NCBI RefSeq assembly: GCF_026151205.1
Contig: NC_087076.1
Location: 4,859,902 to 4,923,901 of the forward strand
DNA from: Bolinopsis microptera
Taxonomy: Eukaryota; Ctenophora; Tentaculata; Lobata; Bolinopsidae
Direction of reading: 5' to 3'
DNA: 64,000 nt
The notes under the pieces are model-generated. The model ran no database searches. It was not told the DNA's origin and was given only the letters and a program-made list of their open reading frames with translations. Below are positions 33,800-44,883 of this stretch, in pieces. Positions within the stretch are counted from its first letter, which is position 1. Each line of letters starts with the position of its first letter. The position numbers and the translations under genes are program-made.

Positions 33800-34165
33800 T
33801 CTAAAAATTTTTCGCTGTCTCAGGTTTTCTTAAATTTTGTCTCAGGATTTTTCGCTGTCTCAGGTTTTCTTAAATTTTGTCTCAGGATTTTTCGCTGTCT
33901 CGGGATTTCTTAAATTTTGTCTCAGGTTTTTTCGCGCGTCTCAGGATTCTTAAATTTTGTCTTAGGTTTTTTCGCTGTCTCAGGATTTCTTAAATTTTGT
34001 CTCAGGTTTTTTCGCTGTCTCGGGATTTCTTAAATTTTGTCTCAGGTTTTTCGCTGTCTCGGGATTTCTTAAACTTTGTCTCAGGATTTTTCGCTGTCTC
34101 AGGATTTCTTAAATTTTGTCTTAGGATTATTCTGCTGTCTTAGGATTATTCTGCTGTCTTAACTT
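33800..34165. repeat. 40-bp tandem repeat, right arm
   Basis: Mirror image of 28380-28800: repeated TTCGCTGTCTCAGG and TTAAATTTTGTCTCAGG units, about nine copies. Confidence 0.9.
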
Positions 34166-34169
34166 TTGC

Positions 34170-35230
34170 ACCTGGCCTATAGGACACCAGAAACTAGACC
34201 AAAAATTCTTCATAAAAGAGCACACCAAACCGATATTCAAGCATAATAATATTCTAGCTGTACAAAATCTATATACATACCACAGTTACCTGGAGCTCTA
34301 CAAGATAATGAAATTCCGTGCTCCAATATCCTTACATGAGGGTTACACATGTTCATCAAGGAAACCCTGCCTTCTAATCTGTCAGGCAGACCCACCTGAC
34401 AATCACAACACTAGATCAACCAAAATTTTTAACATTTTAACCCCAAAGTTCAGAATGACTGATTTTACTACTAGTGTAATGTGCTTGCGAGGAAAGCTAA
34501 AACGTGCGCTACTAGCTAATCAACATAACCACGCCCTGCTTGATTGGACCGTAAAAGACTTTGACTGCACAAATATTATTTTCCAAACATTATAACTGGC
34601 TGGTCACACACATCTAAATTAAATTACCCTAGGCTACTGTTTTCCAAGTCTTGTCCTGTGAGTAAAGTATGTGTGAGAAAGTTTTAATAAAATGAATGTA
34701 TATTTTTGAATTTTTAAATTTTAATTTGAGAATGAAGTATAAAGAAATTTTTAATTAGCATTGTATAGTTTAAAATATTTATAGCTTATTATAACCATTG
34801 ATAAATTTAAGCCATAATCTTTCGCCTGCTCTCCAATATCCACCTTGAAGGTGCATTTTTAATCCTTGAACTACACAATATAAAATCAAACATGTTTTAG
34901 TGTAGACTTTTTGTCACAACAAGACTGCAACCTAGATAGTAAAAACTTTAAACAGAACCCCTAATGTCTGCTAACAATTTTTCTTATAGTCCTAATTTGA
35001 GCCTTGTATCTAAAAACTTAACTGAACTAGCGTTTTGGTGTGTGCAAAAGCTCCCAGGCACACGCATTCCTTGCCCCGTTAGTAACCTGTCCTTCCAAAA
35101 CCAAACAAGCAGTCAAGGACAAAAAGTCATACACCAAATGGGCATTATATTTTATAAATTGTTTTACATCTTTTATTCTGTAAAATGTGCTAAAATTAAA
35201 TTTCTTGTTTCATTGAATTTCTTGTTTCAT
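34170..35230 (+). mobile_element. LINE C-terminal fragment in right arm
   Basis: Plus-strand translation gives FIKEHTKPIFKHNNILAVQN, LYTYHSYLELYKIMKFRAP and ISLHEGYTCSS, resembling the C-terminal region of the LINE at 40905-43590 (EREHTKPIFARQSLMTLHN). It lacks a left-arm counterpart, so it inserted after the palindrome formed. The 3' part to 35230 is non-coding. Confidence 0.65.
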
Positions 35231-35286
35231 TGTGTCTCAGGAATTTTTGCAAATCTAATCCTAAGATCCGAGGCTGGGGGAGGCCT

Positions 35287-35748
35287 GTAACTGGTGGATA
35301 AGCCCTCGGTAAAAACGGATCCGGAAAAGTCATTGTGGCACTCGGGTCCTTGGTATTGTCGTCGGTATATTGTCCATAACCTACGTTCTGCTTTCATAGT
35401 TTAAACAATAGTGAGTTCTAAACATAAATATAACAGCTTTAAACCGACTAAGTATGAATGAATGAAATACCTGACAATCTACACTCTTATAAAAATTAAA
35501 AAAAGCATGAGTAACTCGTAGTGATGTATGATTTCTAAAAACTTTAAATTAAATTTGGCGCCCACAGGTCCTCATGATCATGTGATCGCCGCATGAGGTT
35601 CTGTAAATGCGCAGGGCACCTTCGAGCTTATATTATTCACCTTACTGAAGCAGTCAACCAACGCGCGGCTTTATTTTTATGATTTTATTTGATTGTTATT
35701 AATAAATACCAAAATTTAAATTTGTTTTCCTAAAAAAAAATTGTTTTC
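35287..35748. repeat. Inverted repeat X, inner part, left copy
   Basis: Inverted match to 35857-36306 (GTGGATAAGCC...GATCCG, TGCGCAGGGCACCTT, AAATTTAAATTTGTTTTCCT). Ends directly at dynamin piece four. Confidence 0.85.
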
Positions 35749-35856
35749 CTCTAATTATGTCAAAGACTCAGGCAGTGGAACAATTCCTTGATAACTACTT
35801 GAAGTGTGAGATATGCTACATCAACACAAACCACAAGCTGTTTACGAAAGAAAGGA

Positions 35857-36648
35857 AAACAAATTTTTTTTTAGGAAAACAAATTTAAATTTTGGTATTT
35901 ATTAATAACAATCAAAACATATCATGTCATAAAAATAAAGCCACGCGTTGGTTGACTGCCTCAGTAAGGTGAATAATTTAAGCTTGAAGGTGCCCTGCGC
36001 ATTTACAGAACCTTATGCGGCAATCACATATATTCATGAGGACCTGTGAGCGCCAAAATTAATTTAAAGTTTCTAGAAATCATACATCACTACGAGTTAC
36101 TCATGCTTTTGGATTATATAAGAGTGCGGATTGTCAGGTATTTCATTCATTCATACTTAATCGGTTTAAGGCTGTATATTTAGAACTCACTATTGTTTAA
36201 ACTACGAAAGCAGAACGTAGATAATGGACAATATACCGACGACAATACCAAGGACCCGAGTGCCGCATTGACTTTTCCGGATCCGTTTTTACCGAAGGCT
36301 TATCCACCAGTTACTCATGCTGCATGTATAGTCTGATAATATTTTGTCTTATCTCTAGCAAGCATTCTGTAAATTGAAGTGTCGTATTTATTATAGAAGA
36401 GCCAGCCAACCTCCGCATTATAATCTTTTGTATGCCAAGTTCGTTTATAAAATCTAATCATATAATAAGATTGATCCAATAGTCTAAGATGAACAGTATA
36501 TCATAGCTCATCGTTATTAAAATCCTAATGGATGAATTAATCAAGTAATGTTCCCTTTCAACACAACTAAACAACAAACAAATGCTTGCTCACCAGTGGT
36601 GACGAAATCGTAGGGGCATGCAGTTGGTTCAGATAACTCAATTTCAGA
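35857..36648. repeat. Inverted repeat X, right copy
   Basis: Uninterrupted 0.79-kb copy. With the split left copy (27987-28326 plus 35287-35748) it brackets 109 bp of dynamin sequence. It has no open frame and no recognised family. Confidence 0.85.
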
Positions 36649-36792
36649 TAACTAGCATTGTTGGAGTTGTACTTTTATTAGTTGTACTTATATTAGGTAT
36701 CATTAAAAATCAGCTTATGGACATTGTTCCAAAAACTGTTATGAGTTTCTTGGTGTACGGCTTTAAAGAGGAACTCCACAAAGAGTTGACGG

Positions 36793-37250
36793 ATGTTACA
36801 TACATGTTACATGGTAAGGTCTCCTCCTAGTCGTTGGAGTGGCCTGCATCACACACATCGCGTTGGCGGCGTAACATATGTCTCCACTGTACTCGGTTGG
36901 TAGCCAAAGCTGCTGTTGTGTTGTTGTCGATGTTTTCAACACCTGTAAACTTAGCAGCATCTTCGAGTACGCAGGACTTCCAGTTCTTACGGGGTCTGCC
37001 CCTTGACCTCTTTCCATAATTTGGCTTCCAGTTCAACAGAAACCTCGGTAGTCTAGAGTCTGGCATTCTAACTACATGTCCATACCAACGTAGCCTGGCA
37101 GCACTGATGAAAGTCTTAACAGACTTGATGCCAGCCCTCCTAAGAACTTCTTTGTTGGTCACATGAAAGAACCATTTAATCCTAAGGATCCTTCTCAAGG
37201 AGGTTTGATGGAAAACCTCGAAGCGTTTCAGAATAAAACAAATATTCAGA
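36793..37250 (-). mobile_element. 5'-truncated RTE-like LINE
   Basis: Minus-strand ORF ends at 36827: LKRFEVFHQTSLRRILRIKW, FHVTNKEVLRRAGI, RLRWYGHVVRMPDSRLP, GKRSRGRPRKNW, CDAGHSND. The RILRI.W/TNxEVLRR/GHVxRM pattern is typical of RTE-type ORF2 ends. A short TGTAACATG-like 3' tail abuts the last dynamin piece. Confidence 0.8.
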
Positions 37251-37506
37251 ATAAAACAAATATTATATTCAAATCTCTTTATTCAACAATATTAAATCAT
37301 TATAGAACCTAATTTGTGGCTTGATCGTTATGTTAGGGCTATTCTGTTAGCTGATGCTGACAGGCACTGCATGGGGCAGAGACTTAGGACCATTACGCTG
37401 GAAGCTTACAATGACCCTTTTTGAACCCCATGGCAGTGCTAGTTTTATTATGGTACAAATTGTAAATCGAAGTTATGAAAACGATCAAGTCACTCCTGTT
37501 TTACAC

Positions 37507-40500
37507 TATAATAATAATAATAATAATAATTTAAACTTATAGATTATAGTGGCACAACAACTTAAAATGCACAGGTGTGCCACGAAAACAAGTCAGGATA
37601 CAAGAAAACCTGAAAAGCAATCCACATTTAGGTTCCAAACCATAGAAAATTGTAAAGACATGATACACTAAATTACAAGGTTAAGGGTATGCACTTAACA
37701 GTAGAAACGTTGAAAAAGTAGTAAATTAATTAATATCAAAAGCACGTTTAAAAAGAAACGTTTTCAGATACACTTTAAAAGATTCCAGTGACATGCAATT
37801 CTTAATTTCAAGAGGCAGCTCATTCCATAATTTAGGGCCAACCTTCTGAAACGATCTTTCTCCATACTGTGAATATACTCTTGGTTCAGTCAAATAGATA
37901 AGATGATTATAAGTGGCATATTTAAACATATCACTTAAATAATCTGGTCCCATACCATTAAGACATTTATAAATGTAGACAAGAAGCAATAACTTATATT
38001 GAATTCTGTAACTAATAGGCAGCCAATGAAGGTCTTTCAGAGTGTCTCCTAGATGATCATATTTATATAGTCCTACTATAGCTTTAGCAGCTGCATTCTG
38101 AACGAGTTGGAGTTGGTGGATGAGGTTGTCACTAATTCCATAATAAAGAGCATTGCAGTAGTCCAATTTGCAGACAATGATGCTGTTAATTATAAGCTTG
38201 AGCTGAGCTTTACTAAAGAGATATTTTCTCCTTACTACATTCCTAAGGAGTCTGAAACAATGCTTTTTGAGGGACATGATTTGAGGCTCAAAAGTAAGAT
38301 GATGGTCAATTTGAACACCAAGGTTCTTTGTTGTGCTGACAAATCTGATACAGGTATCATTTGATAGCTTAACTCCCCCTATACTGACCTGGTTTAGAAC
38401 TTGAGGTGAGGCAATGATAAGTATTTGTGTTTTTCCAGGATTAAGTTGAAGGCAATATTCAACCATCCAGCGCTGTATGGTCCTAGCGCAATTCACAATT
38501 TGGATGCCCAGAACATTTACCTGATCACAAGGTTTGAAAGTTTTATATACCTGGTGGTCATCTGCATATCCTTGCACATTGAATCCAGATTTCTCGATGG
38601 TCCTATACAGAGATCTGATGTATATGTTGAATAGCACCGGTCCTAACACAGAACCTTGAGGTACACCAAATTCTAGAATGATCGTATCACTAGTAGAAGA
38701 GCCTATTCTGGTTCTTTGAGTGCGGCCTACCAGGAAACTCTTGAACCATTTAAGAGCAGTACCTCCGATATGGATCTCTTCAGAAAGAATTTTGAGTAAT
38801 TTTCTGTGTTCCACTGTGTCAAAGGCTGCAGATAAATCGAGCATCATGAGAACAGTGGAGGATTTGCTATCACATGCCAGCAGTAGGTCATTTGTTACTT
38901 TTAACAAGATGGTCTCAGTAGAATGGAACTTCTTATAGGCAGATTGCTGTGGAACATTGAGATCATTTTTAGCCAGATGTTCATTTAACCTTTTCAGCAC
39001 AACTCTCTCGATGAGTTTACCCAGAAAAGAGAGGTTAGATATAGGTCGATAGCTCTTGAAGTCATTTGGATCAAGTTTGTGGTCCTTGATGGTAGGAATA
39101 ATGTCAGCAGTCTTCAAACCGTCGAATGTGCCCTTAGCTAGAGACTGGTTCACCAGTTTGCACAAGACAGGAATGAAACTTGTGATATTGTCTTTGAGGA
39201 CAGTTGTTGGAAGAAAATCAGATGGTGCACACTTGATTCCACTTTCTTTGATCATTTCAGACAGCTCATCCTCTGTGCATGGTTCAAATTCATATAACCG
39301 ACCTTCACAGTTGGAATTGTTCTGTTGATTCATAATGTGTTTATCAACATCAAAATCTTCTATGCTGGGGAAATCTTTCCTAATGTTCTTGATCTTTTCA
39401 TTGAAATAGTGATTAAAATCACTGCAAAGTTTTGAAACATCTTCTGATTCTGGGAGAGGAGTATTCTGATGTCTGTCAAGCTCACGATTGACAATGCTAT
39501 ATATAGCTTTAACATCATGTTGATTTTTGTCAAGTAAACCTTTATAATACTGTTGTTTTTTAAGATTAGCCATGTTTGTTGTTTCATCTCGGATCTCTTC
39601 AAAGAGTATCCTGTTCTCCTCACTTTTATGCTTAGTTCTCTCGGCTTTCCTTCTAAGTTTCCTTTGATCTTTGTACTCAGAATCAAACCAGGGAGCATGG
39701 GGAACAAAGCTTATAGTCTTTTGGACCAAAGGTGCATGTTCATCGAGGACACTACCAATGCATTGGAAAAATTGTTCACAAGATTCAACAAAGCAGTCTG
39801 CCAATTCATAGTCAGAGGAACACATCAGTAAATCAATCGCCAACTGATCACAATCCACGGTTTTAAGCTGTCTAGTATTGATTGTTTTAGGAGCTTTGAG
39901 GTTAGTTTGAAACTTCTTGGTAGCAAATATGATGGGGAAGTGATCACTCAGGGTACAGTTTTTCAGGATTTCAATTGTAGACGTTTCAATCAAGTTACTC
40001 TGGTCAAAGAGCAGGTCAATAGTTCCTCCACTCATGTGGGTCGGATTTTCAATAAGTTGCTTGAAACCATAAGATGAGGTGGTCTGCAGCAGTTCAGTTG
40101 AGTTTACAGTAATTGACTCTGTGTGAATATTGAAATCTCCTCCAATTATTATATAGTCACTTTTCAGACTTGCAGAACCCAATAAGTCATCAAGTTCCTC
40201 AAAGAACTTCTTTGAGACAGGGCCAGTTCGATAGATGCATAGGACAAGGATCTTCATGTCAGGAGTGCACTTTATAGATCCAGCGATGAATTCAAAGGTT
40301 GTCAGGTTCGGAACTTTCAAATTAACAACAGAGAAATGTAATGCCATGTTGTAAATCAGAGCAGTGCCACCACCTCTGTTGTTTGCTCTGAAATCATGAA
40401 CAATACTGTAGCCATATGATTTTATAACTGCTGTTGTAGTATTGGCTTGGTCAGATAACCATGTTTCAGTTACAATAGCAACGTCTACATCATGATCTTG

Positions 40501-40745
40501 AAGTAAGCACATAATGTCGTCACACTTATTATTAAGACTTCTAGCATTCCAGATCATATATCGAAGTTGATGCAATTTCTTTGGTTTGGAGGAAACTAGT
40601 TTTTTGAATAATAAGATAGGGAGGCTTTAAGTTTCTCTTGCTGAACCCGGTAAGAAGGACACTCAGTAGAAAATGCAGCATGTTTACATAAATCATCAGG
40701 TGAGCCAGACTTTTTGCAGTTGATACAACAGTATGTCTATCAACA
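37507..40745 (-). mobile_element. CR1-like LINE with open ORF2
   Basis: The 3' end is an (ATT)n tail at 37510-37535, followed upstream by about 190 bp of 3' UTR, the whole ORF2 and the last 45 codons of ORF1 (40745-40607; C-x2-C...H...C zinc knuckle around CCINCKKSGS and FSTECPSYR). The 5' end is truncated within ORF1. Confidence 0.85.
37726..40575 (-). CDS. LINE ORF2: endonuclease and reverse transcriptase, 949 aa
   Basis: Uninterrupted frame. The N-terminal APE-type endonuclease has WNARSLNNK, ETWL, GGDFN (145-149) and SDHFPI (210-215). The reverse transcriptase has SYRPISNLSFLGKLIERVV, LMMLDLSAAFDTVEH (Asp 580), GVPQGSVLGPVLF and YADD (670-673). The C-terminal domain has HWLPISYRIQYKLLLLVYI and GERSFQKVGPKLWNELP, placing it in the CR1/L2 group. 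All catalytic residues I can judge are present, so the enzyme may be functional although the element is 5'-truncated. Confidence 0.9.
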   Translation of the reverse strand: MHQLRYMIWNARSLNNKCDDIMCLLQDHDVDVAIVTETWLSDQANTTTAVIKSYGYSIVHDFRANNRGGGTALIYNMALHFSVVNLKVPNLTTFEFIAGSIKCTPDMKILVLCIYRTGPVSKKFFEELDDLLGSASLKSDYIIIGGDFNIHTESITVNSTELLQTTSSYGFKQLIENPTHMSGGTIDLLFDQSNLIETSTIEILKNCTLSDHFPIIFATKKFQTNLKAPKTINTRQLKTVDCDQLAIDLLMCSSDYELADCFVESCEQFFQCIGSVLDEHAPLVQKTISFVPHAPWFDSEYKDQRKLRRKAERTKHKSEENRILFEEIRDETTNMANLKKQQYYKGLLDKNQHDVKAIYSIVNRELDRHQNTPLPESEDVSKLCSDFNHYFNEKIKNIRKDFPSIEDFDVDKHIMNQQNNSNCEGRLYEFEPCTEDELSEMIKESGIKCAPSDFLPTTVLKDNITSFIPVLCKLVNQSLAKGTFDGLKTADIIPTIKDHKLDPNDFKSYRPISNLSFLGKLIERVVLKRLNEHLAKNDLNVPQQSAYKKFHSTETILLKVTNDLLLACDSKSSTVLMMLDLSAAFDTVEHRKLLKILSEEIHIGGTALKWFKSFLVGRTQRTRIGSSTSDTIILEFGVPQGSVLGPVLFNIYIRSLYRTIEKSGFNVQGYADDHQVYKTFKPCDQVNVLGIQIVNCARTIQRWMVEYCLQLNPGKTQILIIASPQVLNQVSIGGVKLSNDTCIRFVSTTKNLGVQIDHHLTFEPQIMSLKKHCFRLLRNVVRRKYLFSKAQLKLIINSIIVCKLDYCNALYYGISDNLIHQLQLVQNAAAKAIVGLYKYDHLGDTLKDLHWLPISYRIQYKLLLLVYIYKCLNGMGPDYLSDMFKYATYNHLIYLTEPRVYSQYGERSFQKVGPKLWNELPLEIKNCMSLESFKVYLKTFLFKRAFDIN

Positions 40746-41819
40746 GCTACTTAAAACAACCTAGATTGTACAACTCACTTTGAAGATTAAACTGTTAAGT
40801 GATGAGTGATTGGGCTCATTAAACATTTTAGTAGCGGAGACATGCGGATCAGCTTCTTGAGGTTCTAATGGTTCATTCAGACAAGAAGTTTTACTTTTTC
40901 AAATTTAGTTGTTCAAGCTGCCTGAGTTCAGAAAGTTTGCCAAAGGGGCCCAGGTATTCTTGTCACCTTTACCCTGAGACGAGAGAATGACTTTTTTTAC
41001 CTTTGATTTAAATACACCATGAGTGATTTCAAGGTCGTTCAGTGCCAACATCTGACGGAATGAATTCCAAAGGCAACTAGATTTGTAAACGAAACTGTTT
41101 GAGGGCATGGTTGTTATAAGAAGAGTTTCTTTGCCGGGTCTTTTAGACAAACAGAAAAGTTCAAATAGTGCAATTGGTGTTCGATACTTAAAGACTTTAA
41201 AAAGTTCATTGCAGCAGTGATACGCGTATAAATTATGCAATGTCATGAGTGATTGACGGGCAAAAATTGGCTTGGTGTGCTCTCTCTCAAAGAATTTGCT
41301 AGTAAGTTTCTGTTCACTGATAGGTCTAGTCCTAGCACATGTCATAAATTTATCAAGGTATGCTTTTTTTGTCACCAAACATGATACGAACACACTTTTT
41401 CTGGGCTACAAATAGTGGTTGAAGTTTATTATTACTTGCACCTCCCCAAACGGTAATGCCATAAGATAGGTGACTTTCAAACAGTGTGTGGTACAGGTCC
41501 TTATGGATAGATGATGGAATTTTATCCTTAATCATGTATAGCCTCCCAGAACAGGATGAGAGTTTTCTAACTAGTTTGTCTCTATAGGGATTGAAAGTTA
41601 GGCCTTCGTCGACAATTACTCCCAGGAATTTCGTTTCCTGCACCTTTGAGAGAGATAGGCCATTGAGGTAAAGTCTATTTTCAATTAATAAAGATTGATC
41701 ATCAAGTTTTCTTTTAGCTGTATTGAATTCTATATAGCAACTTTTCTTGGCATTAACATGTAATTTATTAGCCAATGTGTACTCGTGGACTGATCGTAGG
41801 ACCCTATTAGCATTATTGT

Positions 41820-43080
41820 AGGCCCCCAGTGGAATAAATTTTAAATATGACTAGGAATCCATTTTGGGAAGAAAAAAAGGCTATATATTTTTCGGCCGCT
41901 TTGCGGCCGACTTGTCACTGGTCAGCTCTTCTCCCAGGTCAAGATTAGTTTGAAATGCTTAGCGTATCCATTAGAATAATTACCGGATGAATATGCAATT
42001 GCAAATTTTGAAATTAAATAAAAAATTTCTGAGAATTCTTTAATTTATTTGAAACGCAAGGAAATATTTTTTAAAAGAAGTATAGACCCTAGCCCACAGA
42101 CGTCTCCGTATTATTCTTCATACTAACTCGGTAGATCGAGTTCTATGATCTGTCTCTCATCAGCCTGATGAACGATTCGCTACTCTGAAAGTGGCTTCGA
42201 CCTTGTGTCGATATTTATGGCCTGACTTTGGATCTGAAGCTTGCTCCTGCCAGGTTAGATACAATATTGGACAATAAACAATGATAAACTTCGGACTTAA
42301 AGCGGGATAGGGATGTATAATGGAGGGGGTTGTCTGCACTGTACTCTAGATGATCTAGGATGTGAAGCTTGCTTAAGCCTAGAACACACGAGTTCCCCTG
42401 ATATAGTAGCAATGGCTAGATTCACTTCCTTCCCACTTGCACTGTTGTTGACTTGTAGCTACAATATTAAATTGATTCGTGGAAATCGGTCTCGGATGTG
42501 AAGCTTCCTTAAGCGCCAAACCCTGAGAATACTGTATTACTCGAACTTCGAGAATTTTCTAAATGAATCTAGACTAAGGAGCCAACTTGAATCCATAAAA
42601 TTTTGAATGCTACATTTTAAAATACCGCTCTATATTTACACCGTTCACCAGTTAATATGGCTGGGAGGATTGGGAGGATTCATATTAAATTGTCGATTGT
42701 TTAAGATTAACTTGATATTTTAGCGTATCAGAGCTGAAATTTTGCATGACTATTTCAAATGACTATTTTACATGACTATTTTTTCATATTCCGGGATGTT
42801 GAGGAAGGAGGAATGGATAGCTCGCGTTTTCTGCGCGTTTTTTGGTGTCTGAATGCGCAAAAAATAGTCAAGCAATCTTATAGGTAAGAAATAGTCATGG
42901 AATCTAGGAATGCGCTCGATTCGAACTTCGAGTCGATAAAATGATGTAACATCGCGTTAGCCCTGAGAGCGACCAATTTTGATTTAATTTTAAATTAATG
43001 TGAATATTTTTTCCACAAGAATCTTTTTTACCGGTTATCAACAAATTTTGACTAGGTGTTAAATTCCTGGAAGCCTGACT
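41820..43080. other. Unclassified insertion in LINE
   Basis: Separates two halves of one reverse transcriptase at a shared GGCCT. It contains three spaced copies of GGATGTGAAGCTTGC-like sequence (about 42229, 42356 and 42492, some 130 bp apart). No open frame of note and no clear inverted ends, so its type is unknown. Confidence 0.5.
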
Positions 43081-43447
43081 ATAAGGCCTCTGCTCTAGTT
43101 TTGGCAACTACAAATATGTTTGTATCATCAGCAAATAAGACATAGCTAGTGTTATCGAGTTGAGAGTTTGTTAAGTCATTTATGTATATTAAAAACAGGA
43201 GAGGCCCAAGGCAGCTCCCCTGTGGAACGCCATAGAGAACAGGAAGTCTGTTTGATACTTCGCCCAGGACGGACACACACTGCTCTCTGTCCGACAAGTA
43301 ACTTTCCAGTAACTTAAGTGGCACTCCTCTAATCCCATATATTTCAAGTTTCATCTGCTTTTTGGTGGTGTTCCAGCAATATATATATTTAACCGAAAAT
43401 ATGTTCATTGGAAATATGTATAAGAAAAATTGATTGACGATCTCAAC

Positions 43448-43475
43448 CCATCGAGATCGTTGCTTTGCGAAGCAA
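43448..43475. repeat. Short perfect palindrome
   Basis: CGTTGCTTTGC, GAA, GCAAAGCAACG: 11-bp arms with a 3-nt spacer, followed by further GCAAAGCAA. It lies at the 5' border of the LINE remnant. Confidence 0.7.
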
Positions 43476-44044
43476 AGCAACGATGGACGGTCGGTTCGAT
43501 GCAAAGCAAGAATGCTAGATCGCGCGGCGCGTCGAAGCGGCGAAGTCCTCCAAAAGAAAAATTGATTTTTAATTTTTTTGCTGCTCATGCTGGTTGCAAC
43601 TTATTATATGACATGCGCGGCACTACGCCGAAAGACTCGTAGTTCTGCGCTTAAACTAGTTTGAATATCGTTAAGGAGAACGAAATTTTGTTAGATAATT
43701 TAGCATGCTGACCTTGTTATGCGAGAAATTGCAATCATACCCATTCCGGTTCCAGACATTGGTCAGTACTTAAACCAAATTCGCAGTTGGCAAAAGGAGC
43801 CAGTTGTAAGAGCTTTACTAGCACCCAATTTACCACCTCTGGGGCACACACACACACAAGCCTAAAACCAGCCGAACACTTAAATTTATTATCACATCGA
43901 GTGAGTGGATTGATTCCCAGGACATTTTTCAGCATGCAGCACTAATATGAAGTTTTATATCGAATTTAAATTTGACAGATGCAATATGGAACGTTATTCG
44001 TTCTTTAAAAAAACTTGTATTCCTTATACATGGAGGGGGGGGTA

Positions 44045-44883
44045 GTAGAGGCTCTTACGGGCATTGTCTGCTCGATACGCTAGGGACCCCAGATACACCT
44101 TACTAGACGTATTTTTGACCGTAGAATCGATTAAAAGTAGTTTCAAAATGATTGGACTGAGTTAGCATCGTTAAAATTGCCAAAAATAGGCCAAAAAAGC
44201 ATGTTTTTTTGATAATTTGAACAAGTTAATTTTGTTGGCATTTCGGCAAAATTTGCATGAAGGTAGCTAAAAAACAGCCGCACAAGATGGATAAAAAATT
44301 TTAAAAATCCCTCTATTTTAGTGCAGGCAAAACCCCAAAAAAGTGGTAAAAATTTTGACTTTTTTGCTTGAAGTTTGAATAATTTTTTGCAGTTGTATTA
44401 AATCAACCCAAAAATAGTCACATCGTGTTTGCCTAAATTTTTCCTTTCCGAGAAGTACCCACTTCATATACTTTATCGAAGTTTGAATATTGTCACTCCG
44501 CAAGCGTTTTTGCCAAATTTTCGACGCGCACTACGCACAAAAGCATTTAGTTGTTATCAATTGGCACCCGCGCGTTCATCATAAATTTCAAACAGCTATA
44601 ACTCAGCGCGATTATGTCCGTTCTGGCTCATATTTTCACACCAAATAGAAAATAATGTCATCTTATTGCTGACAAAATATGAATATAATTACTCTATTTG
44701 CCTTAGAGTAATAGACTGTCAAAGTTTAAAACGCGCATTGGTATAGCACGTAACTAATAAGGCCAAATTTATACTTCTTAACATATTATCGATCCTTAGA
44801 CATCATACTATTGTGTCCAATTAGCGGTTAGGTCTCTAAACTCGTAGCAGAAAACACATCTTTTTGCCCGTAAGAGCCTCTAC
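44045..44883. mobile_element. TA-flanked MITE, 839 bp
   Basis: Ends GTAGAGGCTCTTACGGGCA and TGCCCGTAAGAGCCTCTAC are perfect 19-bp inverted repeats bounded by TA on both sides, within GGGGGG-TA / TA-GGGGGG. This is a Tc1/mariner-type signature without a transposase gene. The AT-rich interior has no coding. Confidence 0.85.

Larger units (their letters stand above)
28327..35286. mobile_element. 7-kb palindromic foldback element with nested insertions
   Basis: Begins AGGCCTCCCCCAGCCTCGG and ends with its inverse; flanked by GTAACT at 28321-28326 and 35287-35292, and the uninterrupted target exists at about 36300-36312. Left arm 28327-30860 and right arm 32785-35286 are inverted copies: 40-bp tandem repeats, GTAGGACTGTATAATGGGGG, a 0.3-kb MITE, and a GAGATTGAAGCGGGTGG/CCCCCCATGCAATTAC block. 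A third, direct, diverged copy of the block is at 31964-32400. The arms differ by insertions (SINE, LINE ends, Transib-like), which date after the inversion. No transposase is visible; carrier identity unknown. Confidence 0.8.
20785..36795 (+). pseudogene. Broken, transposon-shredded copy of the Drp1-like dynamin gene
   Basis: Collinear plus-strand pieces of the intact gene at 45434-47239: 20935-21710 (GTPase domain), 23574-23917 (middle/stalk), 27464-27702 (stalk, with an internal loss), 35749-35857 (stalk/GED start) and 36684-36790 (GED). Homology also covers about 150 bp upstream of the ATG, so this was a segmental duplication, not a retrocopy of a coding region alone. The first pieces are almost identical to the intact gene; the last is clearly more diverged (LVYGFKEELHKEL against MVYGFKEDLHKEL). 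The breaks are insertions: LINE 21711-23573, Academ 23918-27463, a complex 27703-35748, and inverted repeat plus unknown sequence 35858-36683. The C-terminus is lost at a LINE (36793 onwards). Confidence 0.92.
40905..43590 (-). mobile_element. Second LINE, broken by a 1.25-kb insertion
   Basis: RT palm motifs lie at 43350-43080 (GVPQGSCLGPLLFLIYIND, LFADDTNIFV). The frame resumes at about 41819 with AYNNANRVLRSVHEYTLANK, KKSCYIEFNTAKRK and FLGVIVDEGLTFNPYRDKL, then after a frame change near 41380 the C-terminal end to 40905 (EREHTKPIFARQS, SSCLWNSFRQML). The interruption is at 41820-43080. Clade not assigned. This family also left the 34170-35230 fragment. Confidence 0.8.

Noticed and set aside
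34308-34595. Independent 95-codon host gene
   Set aside because: Upstream residues in the same region match the C-terminal end of a LINE, so it is part of a retroelement fragment.
42140-42200. CTGATGA ... GAAA arrangement suggestive of a hammerhead ribozyme
   Set aside because: The bases between do not form stem II and stem I/III partners were not found.
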